Shown: positions 9,362-17,020 of the stretch, one piece after another | Layout: each line of letters starts with the position of its first letter | Numbering within the stretch: the stretch's first letter is position 1 | Source: WHSV01 sp050693895 | GTDB taxonomy: Bacteria > Actinomycetota > CADDZG01 > WHSQ01 | Reading direction: 5' to 3' | DNA: 64,000 bases | NCBI GenBank assembly: GCA_050693895.1 | Contig: JBOGWS010000008.1 | Coordinates: 29,451-93,450 of the forward strand | The notes under the pieces: generated by a model | Databases searched by the model: none | What the model was told of the DNA's origin: nothing | The model's input: only the letters and a program-made list of their open reading frames with translations | Position numbers and translations under genes: made by a program

Positions 9362-10135
9362 CTAGTCTCGCTCGTCCAGTTGACGCTTTCTTTTCTCTGC
9401 CCTCGCAGCGCGATCCCGTTCGGCCCTTGCGTCGGCCTCCTCGATCGTGGGCGCGCTTCCTCCGAGGTGCGCCGGCAGCCACCAGTCGTCGCCGGGCCCG
9501 GGCCGGACCGGATAAGCGCGTTGTGCGTAGTCGGTGAGCTCGGTGATCGACGCCATCAGCCTCACGGTCACCGCCGCGGGATCTTCTTCGGGTACGTACG
9601 CGATGGGCTCACCGAAGTCGACGGTTATCGGAATGTTGCGCTCGAAGTTCTTCGGACGATCCTTGGTGAGTATGCGTTGGCTCCCCCACACCGCCCCGGG
9701 CACGAGTGGAGCGCGGGCCTCCATGGCCATCCGCGCGGCCCCCGACTTGCCTTCGCGCGGCATGAACGAGCGACTGATCGTCGCCTCTGGAAACATCCCG
9801 ATGACCTGACCTCTTTTCATCGCGGTGACTGCTGCATCGATCGAATCTCGTGCCTGACCGAAGCGGTCCACGGGTACGTGTTTCATCCCGCGCATCAGAG
9901 GCCCTGAGATCCGGTGGTCGAAGATCTCCTTTTTGGCCATGAAGCGAACCAGCCTGTCCCGGTCCCGCGCCGCCGCCCCCACGAAGACGAAATCGAGATA
10001 GCCGACATGATTCGTCGCAATCACGGCGGGGCCCGACTGCGGCAGGTGCTCCCGCCCAGAGCCGGCGACCTTCCACCTCATCGCTTTCATGATCGACAGC
10101 GCGAGACCGATGACCGGCGTATAGACGGGCTCCAT
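9362..10135 (-). CDS. plsC: 1-acyl-sn-glycerol-3-phosphate acyltransferase (PlsC family)
   Basis: 257 residues. Acyltransferase block I is 'NHVGYLD' (NHx4D), block III 'FPEATISRS' replaces the usual FPEGT, and the 'VPGAVWGSQRI' block binds the acyl donor. The family acylates lysophosphatidic acid at position 2 in phospholipid synthesis at the inner membrane face. The C-terminus (about residues 215-257) is a charged Arg/Glu helix outside the catalytic domain. It lies downstream of yceI on the same strand but is separated from it by a terminator. Confidence 0.87.
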   Translation of the reverse strand: MEPVYTPVIGLALSIMKAMRWKVAGSGREHLPQSGPAVIATNHVGYLDFVFVGAAARDRDRLVRFMAKKEIFDHRISGPLMRGMKHVPVDRFGQARDSIDAAVTAMKRGQVIGMFPEATISRSFMPREGKSGAARMAMEARAPLVPGAVWGSQRILTKDRPKNFERNIPITVDFGEPIAYVPEEDPAAVTVRLMASITELTDYAQRAYPVRPGPGDDWWLPAHLGGSAPTIEEADARAERDRAARAEKRKRQLDERD

Positions 10136-10155
10136 GAACGGGCATCCTAGAACTC

Positions 10156-10194
10156 AAAAAGAAGACCCGTCGCCCGGGAGGTAGGCAACGGGTC
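10156..10194 (-). terminator. Rho-independent terminator downstream of yceI
   Basis: On the minus strand GACCCGT-TGCC pairs with GGGCGACGGGTC (about 11 bp with one mismatch) and is followed at once by TTCTTTTT. It sits about 20 bases after the yceI stop and before plsC, so it ends the yceI transcript. Confidence 0.75.
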
Positions 10195-10212
10195 CATGAC
10201 TCAGCGAATTCC

Positions 10213-10788
10213 TTAGCTCTGCAAAATTGCCTGAACCTCGATCTCGACGTCGAGCGACTTGCCCACGAGCACGCCGCCGGTCTCGAGCGCCTGATTCCAG
10301 TTCATGCCCCAGGTCTCACGCTCGAGCTTGGTCGTAGCGCTGAACAGCGACTTGGTCTGACCGAAAGGATCGGTCACCACGCCCCCGAACTCGGCACCGA
10401 GGGTCACCTGGTGGGTCTCTCCACGAATCGTCAGATCACCCACGACCTCGAAGCGGTTGTCCCGCTCGTGGCTGAGCCTCGTCGACTTGAAGGTCAGCTC
10501 GGGGTACTCATCGGCGTTCAGGAAGTCCGGGGAACGCAGATGTGCGTCCCGGTCCGGTGCGCTGGTGTTGATGCTCGCGGCCTTGATCGACACCTCCGCC
10601 CACGACTTCGTGGGGTCCTCATCGATGTGGATCGAGCCCGAAAACTCCTCGAAGCGCCCTCGTACCTTGGCGATGACCATGTGACGCACGACCGCCTCGA
10701 TACTAGTGTGGGTCGGGTCGATGACCCAGTCCCCCGCCTGCGGCAGCTGGACGCCGTCGATCTCACGTACGGCTGTGTCTGTGCTCAC
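10213..10788 (-). CDS. YceI-family lipid-binding protein
   Basis: 191 residues with no signal peptide, as usual for the cytoplasmic actinobacterial branch. Family hallmarks are the opening 'GDWVIDPTHTSIEAVVRHM', 'KVRGRFEEFSGSI', 'RDAHLRSPDFLNADEYPE', 'GDLTIRGETHQVTL' and 'WGMNWNQALETGGVLVGK'. YceI folds as a lipocalin-like barrel that binds polyisoprenoids or fatty amides. It is transcribed divergently from a marR gene, and two MarR-like palindromes lie in the shared promoter region, so it is the probable regulatory target. Confidence 0.92.
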   Translation of the reverse strand: MSTDTAVREIDGVQLPQAGDWVIDPTHTSIEAVVRHMVIAKVRGRFEEFSGSIHIDEDPTKSWAEVSIKAASINTSAPDRDAHLRSPDFLNADEYPELTFKSTRLSHERDNRFEVVGDLTIRGETHQVTLGAEFGGVVTDPFGQTKSLFSATTKLERETWGMNWNQALETGGVLVGKSLDVEIEVQAILQS

Positions 10789-10822
10789 TGCTGTGCCCTC
10801 CGTTCGGCAGTAATGGACTTAC

Positions 10823-10881
10823 TTGTGCTTACAACTGTTGCCTACCCAACCATATTCCCCAATTTGGTTGTTCTCACAACT
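10823..10881. promoter_or_regulatory. Paired MarR-type operators between yceI and marR
   Basis: Two similar palindromes, TTGTGCTTACAACT (10823-10836) and TTGTTCTCACAACT (10868-10881), share the form TTGT-N4-ACAACT and are 45 bp apart. They lie in the 123-bp divergent promoter region. A leaderless-type -10 (TATATC, 10898-10903) precedes the marR ATG by 8 bases. Assignment to the adjacent MarR protein is by position. Confidence 0.65.
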
Positions 10882-10911
10882 TATTCACGCGGGGTCCTAT
10901 ATCCTGGGACC

Positions 10912-11403
10912 ATGTCCAAACTCGCCGAGGTCAAGCTGCTGCCCGATGACGAGCGACTCACGGCCTGGAGGCTGTTTCTCGAGTCGTACCGGCGCGTCCT
11001 GGATACCCTCGACGACGAGCTGCAATCGGAGAGGGGGCTGTCCCTGACGCGCTACGACGTGCTCGTTCAGCTATTCAGCGCCCCCGACCACCGGCTCCGC
11101 ATGAATCAGCTCGCGAGTCGCATCCTCCTCTCGAAGAGTGGCCTCACGCGCCTGATCGACCGCATGGAGGCAGAGGGCCTGGTCGAACGGGCATCGTCGC
11201 CCATCGACAGGCGTGGAAGCTTCGCGGTGCTGACTCCGAGGGGCGAGCAGATCTTCAGGGAGGCCGCCCCCGTCCATCTCGATGGCATCCACAAGCATTT
11301 CGCGTGCCACCTGACGGCGACGGAGGCAAGGACCTTGGCGAATGTCTTCGAGAAGATCAGGGGTCCGTTGATAAGCGCGGCGGACTGCGCCCCGACCGAC
11401 TGA
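10912..11403 (+). CDS. MarR-family transcriptional regulator
   Basis: 163 residues from the ATG at 10912; longer upstream readings would run through the yceI promoter and coding region. The winged helix-turn-helix is plain: 'RLRMNQLASRILLSKSGLTRLIDRMEAEGLVERASSPIDRRGSFAVLTPRG', with the wing arginines in DRRGS. It is divergent from yceI and probably represses both genes through the two operators between them. The ligand is unknown. Start codon and -10 box are only 8 bases apart, so the message is probably leaderless. Confidence 0.9.
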   Translation: MSKLAEVKLLPDDERLTAWRLFLESYRRVLDTLDDELQSERGLSLTRYDVLVQLFSAPDHRLRMNQLASRILLSKSGLTRLIDRMEAEGLVERASSPIDRRGSFAVLTPRGEQIFREAAPVHLDGIHKHFACHLTATEARTLANVFEKIRGPLISAADCAPTD

Positions 11404-11445
11404 GTCCCCAGCGACCCTCAGCCGAAGGCGTCCTCGATTGCTTCA

Positions 11446-11705
11446 GGTCGGCGGCGGGCCAGCGGATGATCTGGTCCTGCTCGGCCTGGATGGTCGCCAC
11501 GATGTCGCGCATGTCGCCGAAACGCGCGTCCCAGCTCGGCGAGCAGCAATCGCCGGTCTTCGAAAGTGAACCGGCCTCGTCGCCTGAGCCCGAGGGCGTC
11601 GCGAATCGTGGCTCGATGAAGGGCGCCGCAACCGGGGCTCGCCAGTCGACCACGACCGGCTCGTCATTACGCCTTCACGTGCCGTCGACCGATGTAGTGG
11701 CGCGG
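11446..11705 (-). pseudogene. Decayed HelD-like helicase (RNA polymerase recycling factor) remnant
   Basis: Residual HelD similarity is spread over different minus-strand frames in the correct order. 'HYIGRRHVKA' (about 11670-11700) runs into a stop. 'DEPVVVDWRAPVAAPF' (about 11625-11665) lies in another frame. 'TIRDALGLRRRGRFTFEDRR' (about 11550-11612) lies in a third. 'GDMRDIVATIQAEQDQII' (about 11460-11520) returns to the second frame. HelD proteins carry these blocks just before their Walker A motif, but the P-loop is not found, so only the segment before the ATPase core survives. At least three frameshifts are needed to join the blocks. No intact gene remains in the 413 bases between marR and the uvrD-like gene. 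Confidence 0.72.
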
Positions 11706-11784
11706 ACTCAAGATCTGGATGGGGCACCTAGGCTCCCTGCTGTGCCCGTTCGGCGGGAGTTGCGCAGCCGAGCATTGTGACGAA

Positions 11785-11806
11785 GCTCTTGGCGTTCGTC
11801 AAGAGC
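11785..11806. terminator. Possible terminator hairpin after the uvrD-like gene
   Basis: GCTCTTG and CAAGAGC form a perfect 7-bp stem around an 8-base loop, 11 bases past the uvrD-like stop on the minus strand. There is no strong T-run after it, so factor-independent termination is uncertain. Confidence 0.35.
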
Positions 11807-11816
11807 GGTCGAGTCC

Positions 11817-13895
11817 CTATACCTCGAAGAGGTCCGCCAGAAAGTTGGTGATGCCCTGAACGCCCTCGTGCTCCGTCTCGGGGAGCTTCGGTTCCTCGGT
11901 TCCCTCCAGGGCGCGCCGATCGAACAGCACTCTCACGTCGTCACCAATGAACCGGGTCAGCTGCGCGTAGCTGTGCGGATCGTCCGTCCCCATTCTCTGG
12001 TGGTAGTAGCGCAACGGGAAATAGACACTAAGTTCGTCCTTGGCGCGGGTGAGGGCGACGTAGAACAACCTTCGCTCCTCCTCGATGGCGTCGTCGTCAC
12101 CGGTCGCCATGTCGCTTGGCATCATCCCGTCCGCCGCGTGGATGACGTAGACCGCGTCCCATTCACCACCCTTGGCCGAGTGGATGGTCGAGAGGATCAG
12201 GTAGTCCTCGTCGAGTAACGGGGGCCCGGCGAGATCTCCGGTCGAGTTCGGCGGATCCAGAGCGAGGTCGGCGATGAAACTGCCCCGTCTGTTGTAGCCC
12301 GATGCGATCTGTTCGAGCTGGACGAGGTCGGCGATTCGCGCCGCCGCGTTGTCGTAGACCCGGACGAACACCGGCTCGCACCAGCGGCGCAGTCTTTCGA
12401 CCTGGACGGCCGGCCGGGACATTCCTTCGGCGCAGTCGGCAAGCGCCTCGGCCAGAGACCTCAGCTCGTCGAGGCCCGGCTTGGGAATCGCGGGGGGTTC
12501 GTCGATGAAGCGCTTGAGGGGCGATTGATTGGGTGTCGCCTCATCGCTTCGGCGCACTCCGATGTGTTCCATTACCCGGGTCGCCGTCGCAGGTCCGACA
12601 CCCTCTATCAATTGCAGCACGCGGAACCATGCGAGCTCGTCGTGGGGATTCTCCATGATGCGAAGAAGCGCGACGACGTCCTTGATGTGGGCCGCCTCCA
12701 CGAACTTCAGTCCTCCGTATTTCACGAACGGGATGTTGCGTCGGGTGAGTTCGATCTCGAGATGCGCGCTGTGGTGCCCTGTTCTGAAGAGAACCGCTTG
12801 GTCCTTGAGGGCCACGCCGCGCTCGCGCGCGTCGAGAACCTGCTTGCAGACCTCGTCCGATTGCTGTGCCTCGTCGAGGCAGGTCACCAGTTGGGGCGCG
12901 GTGCCGATCCCCCGCTGCGACCACAGATCCTTCTCGTACCTGCGACGAGCTCCCGAGATGACGGTGTTCGAGACATCGAGGATCGCTTGAGTCGACCGGT
13001 AGTTCTCCTCGAGTTTGACTACTGTCGTCGAGTCGAAGTGTTGCGGAAAATCGAGGATGTTTCGCACCGTCGCTGCCCGGAACGAATAGATGGACTGAGC
13101 ATCGTCTCCCACCGCCATGATGTTGGCATTCTCGGCGCGCATCGCTCTCAGGATGTCGGCCTGTACGCCGTTCGTGTCCTGGTACTCGTCGACGAGCACG
13201 TGATCGAACAGCGACGCCACCTGGGCGCGGGCCTTCGTATGGACCAAGAGCGCGTGCCAGTACAACAGCAGGTCGTCGAAGTCGAGCACCGCCTGCTCGC
13301 GCTTGCGCTCCGTATAGGACGTGAAGATCGCAGCCACGCCCTCCGCTTCGTCCTTGCACCACGGGAAGTCGGACTCGAGTACCTCGGGCAGCTTCGTGCG
13401 CGTGTTGACCGTCCGAGAGTAGATGGCGGCCAGCGTCTCCTTCTTCGGGAAGCGCTTACGACCGCGTCCGAGCTCGAGTTCGTTCCGGAGAAGGTTCATG
13501 AGATCGGCGGCGTCCGCCTGGTCCATGACAGTGAAGTTAGGTGGGAGTCCGAGAGCATGGCCGTAGGTGCGTAGCAGACGGTTGCCAACCGAGTGAAAGG
13601 TGCCGCCCCAGACTCGTCCGGTTCTGCTCTGGCTCGTCAGGCGGCCGGCTCGCTGAAGCATCTCCTGCGCCGCTCGTCGAGTGAAGGTGAGCAGCAGGAT
13701 TCGCTCCGGGGCCACGCCTCGCTCGACGAGGTGGGCCACCCGGGCCGCGAGCGTCTTCGTCTTACCGGTCCCGGCCCCCGCGATCACGAGAAGGGGGCCG
13801 TCTCCGTGCTCGGCCGCGGCTCGCTGCTGCGGGTTCAGCTCCGTCAGGTATCGGGGCTCGGTCTGGGTGGTCGAATCGAACATGCGTTCGAGCAT
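11817..13895 (-). CDS. UvrD/PcrA-like superfamily 1 DNA helicase
   Basis: 692 residues. Motif Q/I lies at the N-terminus ('LNPQQRAAAEHG', Walker A 'AGAGTGKTKTL'), with motif Ia 'LLLTFTRRAAQEM', motif II 'VLVDEYQDTNGVQ' (DEYQD), motif III 'AVGDDAQSIYSFRAA', motif IV 'LEENYRSTQ', motif V 'LSTIHSAKGGEWDAVYV' and motif VI 'EERRLFYVALTRAKDEL'. It is a 3'-5' helicase of DNA repair or replication. At 692 residues it is a little shorter than most PcrA proteins and lacks an obvious RNA polymerase-binding C-terminal extension. An in-frame ATG 12 bases further in (13883) is an alternative start. Confidence 0.93.
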   Translation of the reverse strand: MLERMFDSTTQTEPRYLTELNPQQRAAAEHGDGPLLVIAGAGTGKTKTLAARVAHLVERGVAPERILLLTFTRRAAQEMLQRAGRLTSQSRTGRVWGGTFHSVGNRLLRTYGHALGLPPNFTVMDQADAADLMNLLRNELELGRGRKRFPKKETLAAIYSRTVNTRTKLPEVLESDFPWCKDEAEGVAAIFTSYTERKREQAVLDFDDLLLYWHALLVHTKARAQVASLFDHVLVDEYQDTNGVQADILRAMRAENANIMAVGDDAQSIYSFRAATVRNILDFPQHFDSTTVVKLEENYRSTQAILDVSNTVISGARRRYEKDLWSQRGIGTAPQLVTCLDEAQQSDEVCKQVLDARERGVALKDQAVLFRTGHHSAHLEIELTRRNIPFVKYGGLKFVEAAHIKDVVALLRIMENPHDELAWFRVLQLIEGVGPATATRVMEHIGVRRSDEATPNQSPLKRFIDEPPAIPKPGLDELRSLAEALADCAEGMSRPAVQVERLRRWCEPVFVRVYDNAAARIADLVQLEQIASGYNRRGSFIADLALDPPNSTGDLAGPPLLDEDYLILSTIHSAKGGEWDAVYVIHAADGMMPSDMATGDDDAIEEERRLFYVALTRAKDELSVYFPLRYYHQRMGTDDPHSYAQLTRFIGDDVRVLFDRRALEGTEEPKLPETEHEGVQGITNFLADLFEV

Positions 13896-13933
13896 AGACG
13901 CACTCCGGCCGCCCGGGCCGGAAATCAGTTCTC

Positions 13934-14000
13934 TTTATCGATTCAGGAATATGCGTTTCGAGGCTCCGGTTGTGGGCTATAAGTGCTCTGTATCGATTCA
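13934..14000. promoter_or_regulatory. LacI-type operator pair around a promoter
   Basis: TTTATCGATTCA (13934-13945) and TGTATCGATTCA (13989-14000) are near-identical 12-mers with the central CG of LacI-family operators. The second is a near-perfect palindrome. They are 55 bp apart (about five helical turns). A -10-like TATAAG (13978-13983) lies between them, so the second site covers the expected transcription start of the small gene at 14016. The lacI-type gene lies directly beyond that small gene. Confidence 0.6.
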
Positions 14001-14015
14001 GAAAGGAGCCCGCAA

Positions 14016-14225
14016 ATGCTCGAACTCGCAGCAGCCATGGAGATCGCCAGGAGCGCGACGCGCTCCGCGATGGAGGAGGAGCCGTCCGCTCTGTCTCGAC
14101 CGCCCGAGCGTTCCCCTCGCCTTCGCCCGGCGCTGGCGGCCGGTCTGCGGAGGTTCGCCGGGGTGATCGACCTCCCGCCGGCGGGCGGCGGCGACGCTAG
14201 GGCGCCGAGGTCGTCGTCGACCTGA
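14016..14225 (+). CDS. Small hypothetical protein under a LacI-type operator
   Basis: 69 residues, unrecognised. The start is well supported: AAAGGAG (14002-14008) sits 7 bases before the ATG. The protein begins with a helix (MLELAAAMEIARSA) and becomes rich in Arg, Pro and Ala, with no membrane segment. It overlaps the convergent lacI-type gene by 29 bases. The strong ribosome-binding site together with the operator pair suggests a genuinely expressed, regulated small gene. It could instead be the truncated head of a lost operon, since the reading ends inside the neighbouring gene. Confidence 0.5.
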   Translation: MLELAAAMEIARSATRSAMEEEPSALSRPPERSPRLRPALAAGLRRFAGVIDLPPAGGGDARAPRSSST

Positions 14226-15285
14226 CGACCAGGTTCGTCGGCAGTATCCGGCGTCTATGTTCTGGTTCGATGCCCTCGATCAGGTCGAGGAGCGTTCGTC
14301 CCGCCCAGAGACCCTTCTCGTAGAGGGGCTGGCGCACCGTCGTGAGTCCCTCGAGACCTGCCATCTCGACATCGTCGTACCCCACGATCGATAGCTCCTC
14401 GGGTACGGCGATGTTCAGGTCTCTTGCTGCCTTCAACAGTCCGATGGCCAACAGGTCGCTCATCACGAGAACCGCGGTCGGCCGAGGGCGTGTTTCGAGG
14501 ATCATCCGCCCCGTCTGGTAGCCGAGCTGGACCGAACTATGGCCTCCCGGATCCACCGTCTCCCACACCGCGGGCCACTCGACGCCGTGCGCTTCGAGTC
14601 CCTTGCGGTAACCGGTAAAGCGTCGCCGGGTGACCGGATAGCGCACCAGCCCTTGCCTGGCCAAGTCGGCCGGCCCGACATAGTTGTCGGGCGCTATTCG
14701 GAAGCACATGATCGCGATGCTTCGGTGTCCAAGTTCCGCGAGATGACTCGCAGCCAGAGCGGCACCGGTCTCGTCTTCGATCTCGACCGAGTATGCATCC
14801 TCCGGAGCGATCACCTCGACGAAGACCGACGGGAGGTTGCGGGCCAGAGCGGCCGCCGTCAAGGCCTCTCCCTCGGGCAGCGAATAAAGGATGAACCCAT
14901 CGACGGCGGCGTCCCGCACGAGCTCGACGGGGAGATCGCGCATCCCGATCCCCGGAACCAGCAACATGCTCATTCCCTCAGGACCGACCGCGGCTGCGAC
15001 CCCTTCCAGCAGTTTCGTGGACGCGGGATCGACGAACTGAAACGTGAGCGCTTCGGGCATAAGGATTCCGATGGTGTCGGTCTTGCCCTTTCGAAGCATG
15101 CGCGCCGCCGGATGGGGGCCCGAATAGCCGAGCGCGTGAGCCTTGGCGAGCACCTTGGCGCGCGTTTCGGGTGAGATTTGATCCGGGCGGTTGTAGGCGT
15201 TCGAAACCGTCGTCTTGGAGACCCCGAGTTCCTCTGCGAGCGACTGCAGCGTCATTTTGCCGTGTCTTGCGAAGCCCGCGTTCAT
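14197..15285 (-). CDS. LacI-family transcriptional regulator
   Basis: 362 residues. The N-terminal LacI helix-turn-helix is 'MTLQSLAEELGVSKTTVSNA' (about residues 11-30) followed by 'NRPDQISPETRAKVLAKAHALGY'. A periplasmic-binding-protein-like effector domain starts at 'TDTIGILM'. The conserved 'DDVEMAGLEGLTTVRQPLYEKG' near the C-terminus is typical. The effector (sugar, nucleoside or other) is unknown because no catabolic genes are adjacent. The TATCGATTCA operators upstream of the small gene at 14016 are its most likely local target. Confidence 0.9.
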   Translation of the reverse strand: MNAGFARHGKMTLQSLAEELGVSKTTVSNAYNRPDQISPETRAKVLAKAHALGYSGPHPAARMLRKGKTDTIGILMPEALTFQFVDPASTKLLEGVAAAVGPEGMSMLLVPGIGMRDLPVELVRDAAVDGFILYSLPEGEALTAAALARNLPSVFVEVIAPEDAYSVEIEDETGAALAASHLAELGHRSIAIMCFRIAPDNYVGPADLARQGLVRYPVTRRRFTGYRKGLEAHGVEWPAVWETVDPGGHSSVQLGYQTGRMILETRPRPTAVLVMSDLLAIGLLKAARDLNIAVPEELSIVGYDDVEMAGLEGLTTVRQPLYEKGLWAGRTLLDLIEGIEPEHRRRILPTNLVVRSTTTSAP

Positions 15286-15306
15286 GGGCCGAACATAGCC
15301 GACGAA

Positions 15307-15633
15307 CTAGCTCGGCTTGGCTCGACGCGCTGCGATTCTGTCGTAGTTGAGGCGAAACAAGGCGATCACGTCGTCGATCTCCGACTCGCTCCTGATGCGC
15401 CGGCTCACCCAGCCTGAATCTGGGAGGACGTGATGGGGCTGAGCTCGCCCCGACTCGATGAGCTCGTTGCGCACCCTTTTCGGAAACGGAAGATCGGCGA
15501 GCCTGTCGCCATGAATGTGGCCGATCTCGATCCGACCCATGACGAACTCGACTCCTCCGAAGCGGTGGGAATGAGCCTCGACCCCGTCCCAGCTCGTTAC
15601 TTCGTCGTGAATGCGGGTTGCGATGGCACCCAT
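15307..15633 (-). CDS. DUF5519 (luciferase-like domain) protein
   Basis: 108 residues. 'EVTSWDGVEAHSHRFGGVEFVMGRIEIGHIHGDRLADLPFPKRVRNELI' and 'HHVLPDSGWVSRRIRSESEIDDVIALFRLNYDR' match the DUF5519 family, found mainly in soil actinobacteria and fungi. Despite the family's luciferase label, no enzymatic function is established. It lies between the oxidoreductase and the lacI-type gene on the same strand, 9 bases after the oxidoreductase stop, so it may be the last gene of that operon. Confidence 0.7.
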   Translation of the reverse strand: MGAIATRIHDEVTSWDGVEAHSHRFGGVEFVMGRIEIGHIHGDRLADLPFPKRVRNELIESGRAQPHHVLPDSGWVSRRIRSESEIDDVIALFRLNYDRIAARRAKPS

Positions 15634-15642
15634 GGTCTCTCC

Positions 15643-16980
15643 TTAGAGATCGAGTTTCTCGAGGGCCAGAAGGTAGCCCTCGGTGTAGCTGGGGAACTGC
15701 GCAACCGTGTCGATGAGAACGTCGATGGGGAGCTGCGCGCGGATTGCGAGCACGGCCTCGTGGATCCACTCAGAGGCGAGGGGCGCGACCGCCCAAGCAC
15801 CCACCAGCGTCTTGGTGGCTCGATCGGCGACCACCCCGAGGTGCCCACGCGGGTCCTGCTCGTAGGTGATGGGGCGCGCAAGCATCGCGGCCAGATCAAT
15901 CGTTGCCGTTGCAACGTCGAGCCCTTGGCCACGCGCCCTCTCCTCGGTCAAGCCCACGGTCGCGATCTCGGGATCGCAGAAGACGACGCGCGGGATCGCT
16001 CGGTAGTCGGCGACGCGGTCCCGGCCGAGGATGTTGTGAGCGACTACCCGTCCCTGATACTTGGCGACGTGGGTGAACATCGACACGCCGGTGACATCAC
16101 CGAGAGCCCACACTCCGTCGGCGACCCGGCACCTCTCGTCGATTGGGACGCCGTTGTCGCCGTCGATTCCGATGGTCTCGAGCCCCAGATCCGCAGCGCG
16201 CGGTCTTCGGCTCGTGGCCGCGATGACGACGTCGCCGCGCAACTCGGCTCCGCTCTCGAGCTCGACGATGCTGGTGCTGCCCTCGCGGCGTGCGCGCACG
16301 GCGCGTTCACTCGTGTGGACCTCGATGCCGTCGTCGGCGATATAACCGGCGAGCAGCTTCGAAAGCTCGGTCGTCTCACGATTGAGCAGTCGGTCCGCAC
16401 GCTGCACGAGGGAGACCCTGGAGCCGAAACGCGCAAGCATCTGCGCCAGTTCCAGTCCGACGGGTCCGCCTCCGATGATGACCGCACTTTCGGGAATGTC
16501 CTTTAGCGCCGTCGCCTCGCGATTGGTCCACAACTCGACCTCGTTGAGTCCCTCGATATCGGGAATGATCGGATCCGAGCCGGTGGCGAGAAGGATGTCG
16601 TCGGCCTCGATTCGGTCGTCGCCGACCTCGACTACTCCCTTACCAGCGAGGCGTCCGGCCCCCTTGAAGACCGTGGCGCCCTGTTGTTCGTAGCCCTCGA
16701 TCTGTTTCGTGTCGTCGTAGTCACGCACCATGAAGTCGCGGTACGCAGCCACCTCCGGCCACGACATCGAGGGCTCCGACACGCCCGCCGCGCGGTCCGC
16801 CGCGCCGCGCGCCTCCGGCGGACGGATCAGCGTCTTGGAGGGGATGCATGCCCAGTAGGAGCACTCCCCTCCAATCAACTCTCGCTCTACTACCGCCACA
16901 CTTTTGCCGGCGCCGAGCAGCCGGTACGCGGCGTGCTCACCACCTGGGCCCATCCCGACCACGACTGCGTCGAAGCGCAT
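15643..16980 (-). CDS. Class I pyridine nucleotide-disulfide oxidoreductase (dihydrolipoamide dehydrogenase / mercuric reductase-like)
   Basis: 445 residues from the ATG at 16980, which has AAGGAG 5 bases upstream; a longer reading would overlap lon. The FAD-binding fold is 'AVVVGMGPGGEHAAYRLL'. The redox-active disulfide is in 'GGECSYWACIPSKT' (CxxxxC). The NAD(P) fold is 'AVIIGGGPVGLELAQ', the second FAD motif is 'VWALGDVTG', and a C-terminal dimerisation domain follows. The usual C-terminal His-Glu catalytic pair of lipoamide dehydrogenase is not clearly kept ('PLASEWIHEAVLAI' is the nearest). It is more like the mercuric-reductase-like or NAD(P)/FAD oxidoreductase branch than a true E3 subunit. 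Confidence 0.87.
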   Translation of the reverse strand: MRFDAVVVGMGPGGEHAAYRLLGAGKSVAVVERELIGGECSYWACIPSKTLIRPPEARGAADRAAGVSEPSMSWPEVAAYRDFMVRDYDDTKQIEGYEQQGATVFKGAGRLAGKGVVEVGDDRIEADDILLATGSDPIIPDIEGLNEVELWTNREATALKDIPESAVIIGGGPVGLELAQMLARFGSRVSLVQRADRLLNRETTELSKLLAGYIADDGIEVHTSERAVRARREGSTSIVELESGAELRGDVVIAATSRRPRAADLGLETIGIDGDNGVPIDERCRVADGVWALGDVTGVSMFTHVAKYQGRVVAHNILGRDRVADYRAIPRVVFCDPEIATVGLTEERARGQGLDVATATIDLAAMLARPITYEQDPRGHLGVVADRATKTLVGAWAVAPLASEWIHEAVLAIRAQLPIDVLIDTVAQFPSYTEGYLLALEKLDL

Positions 16981-17020
16981 GCCACTCCTTGGAATCGAGG
17001 GTGAGCCCCTGATTCTGCCC

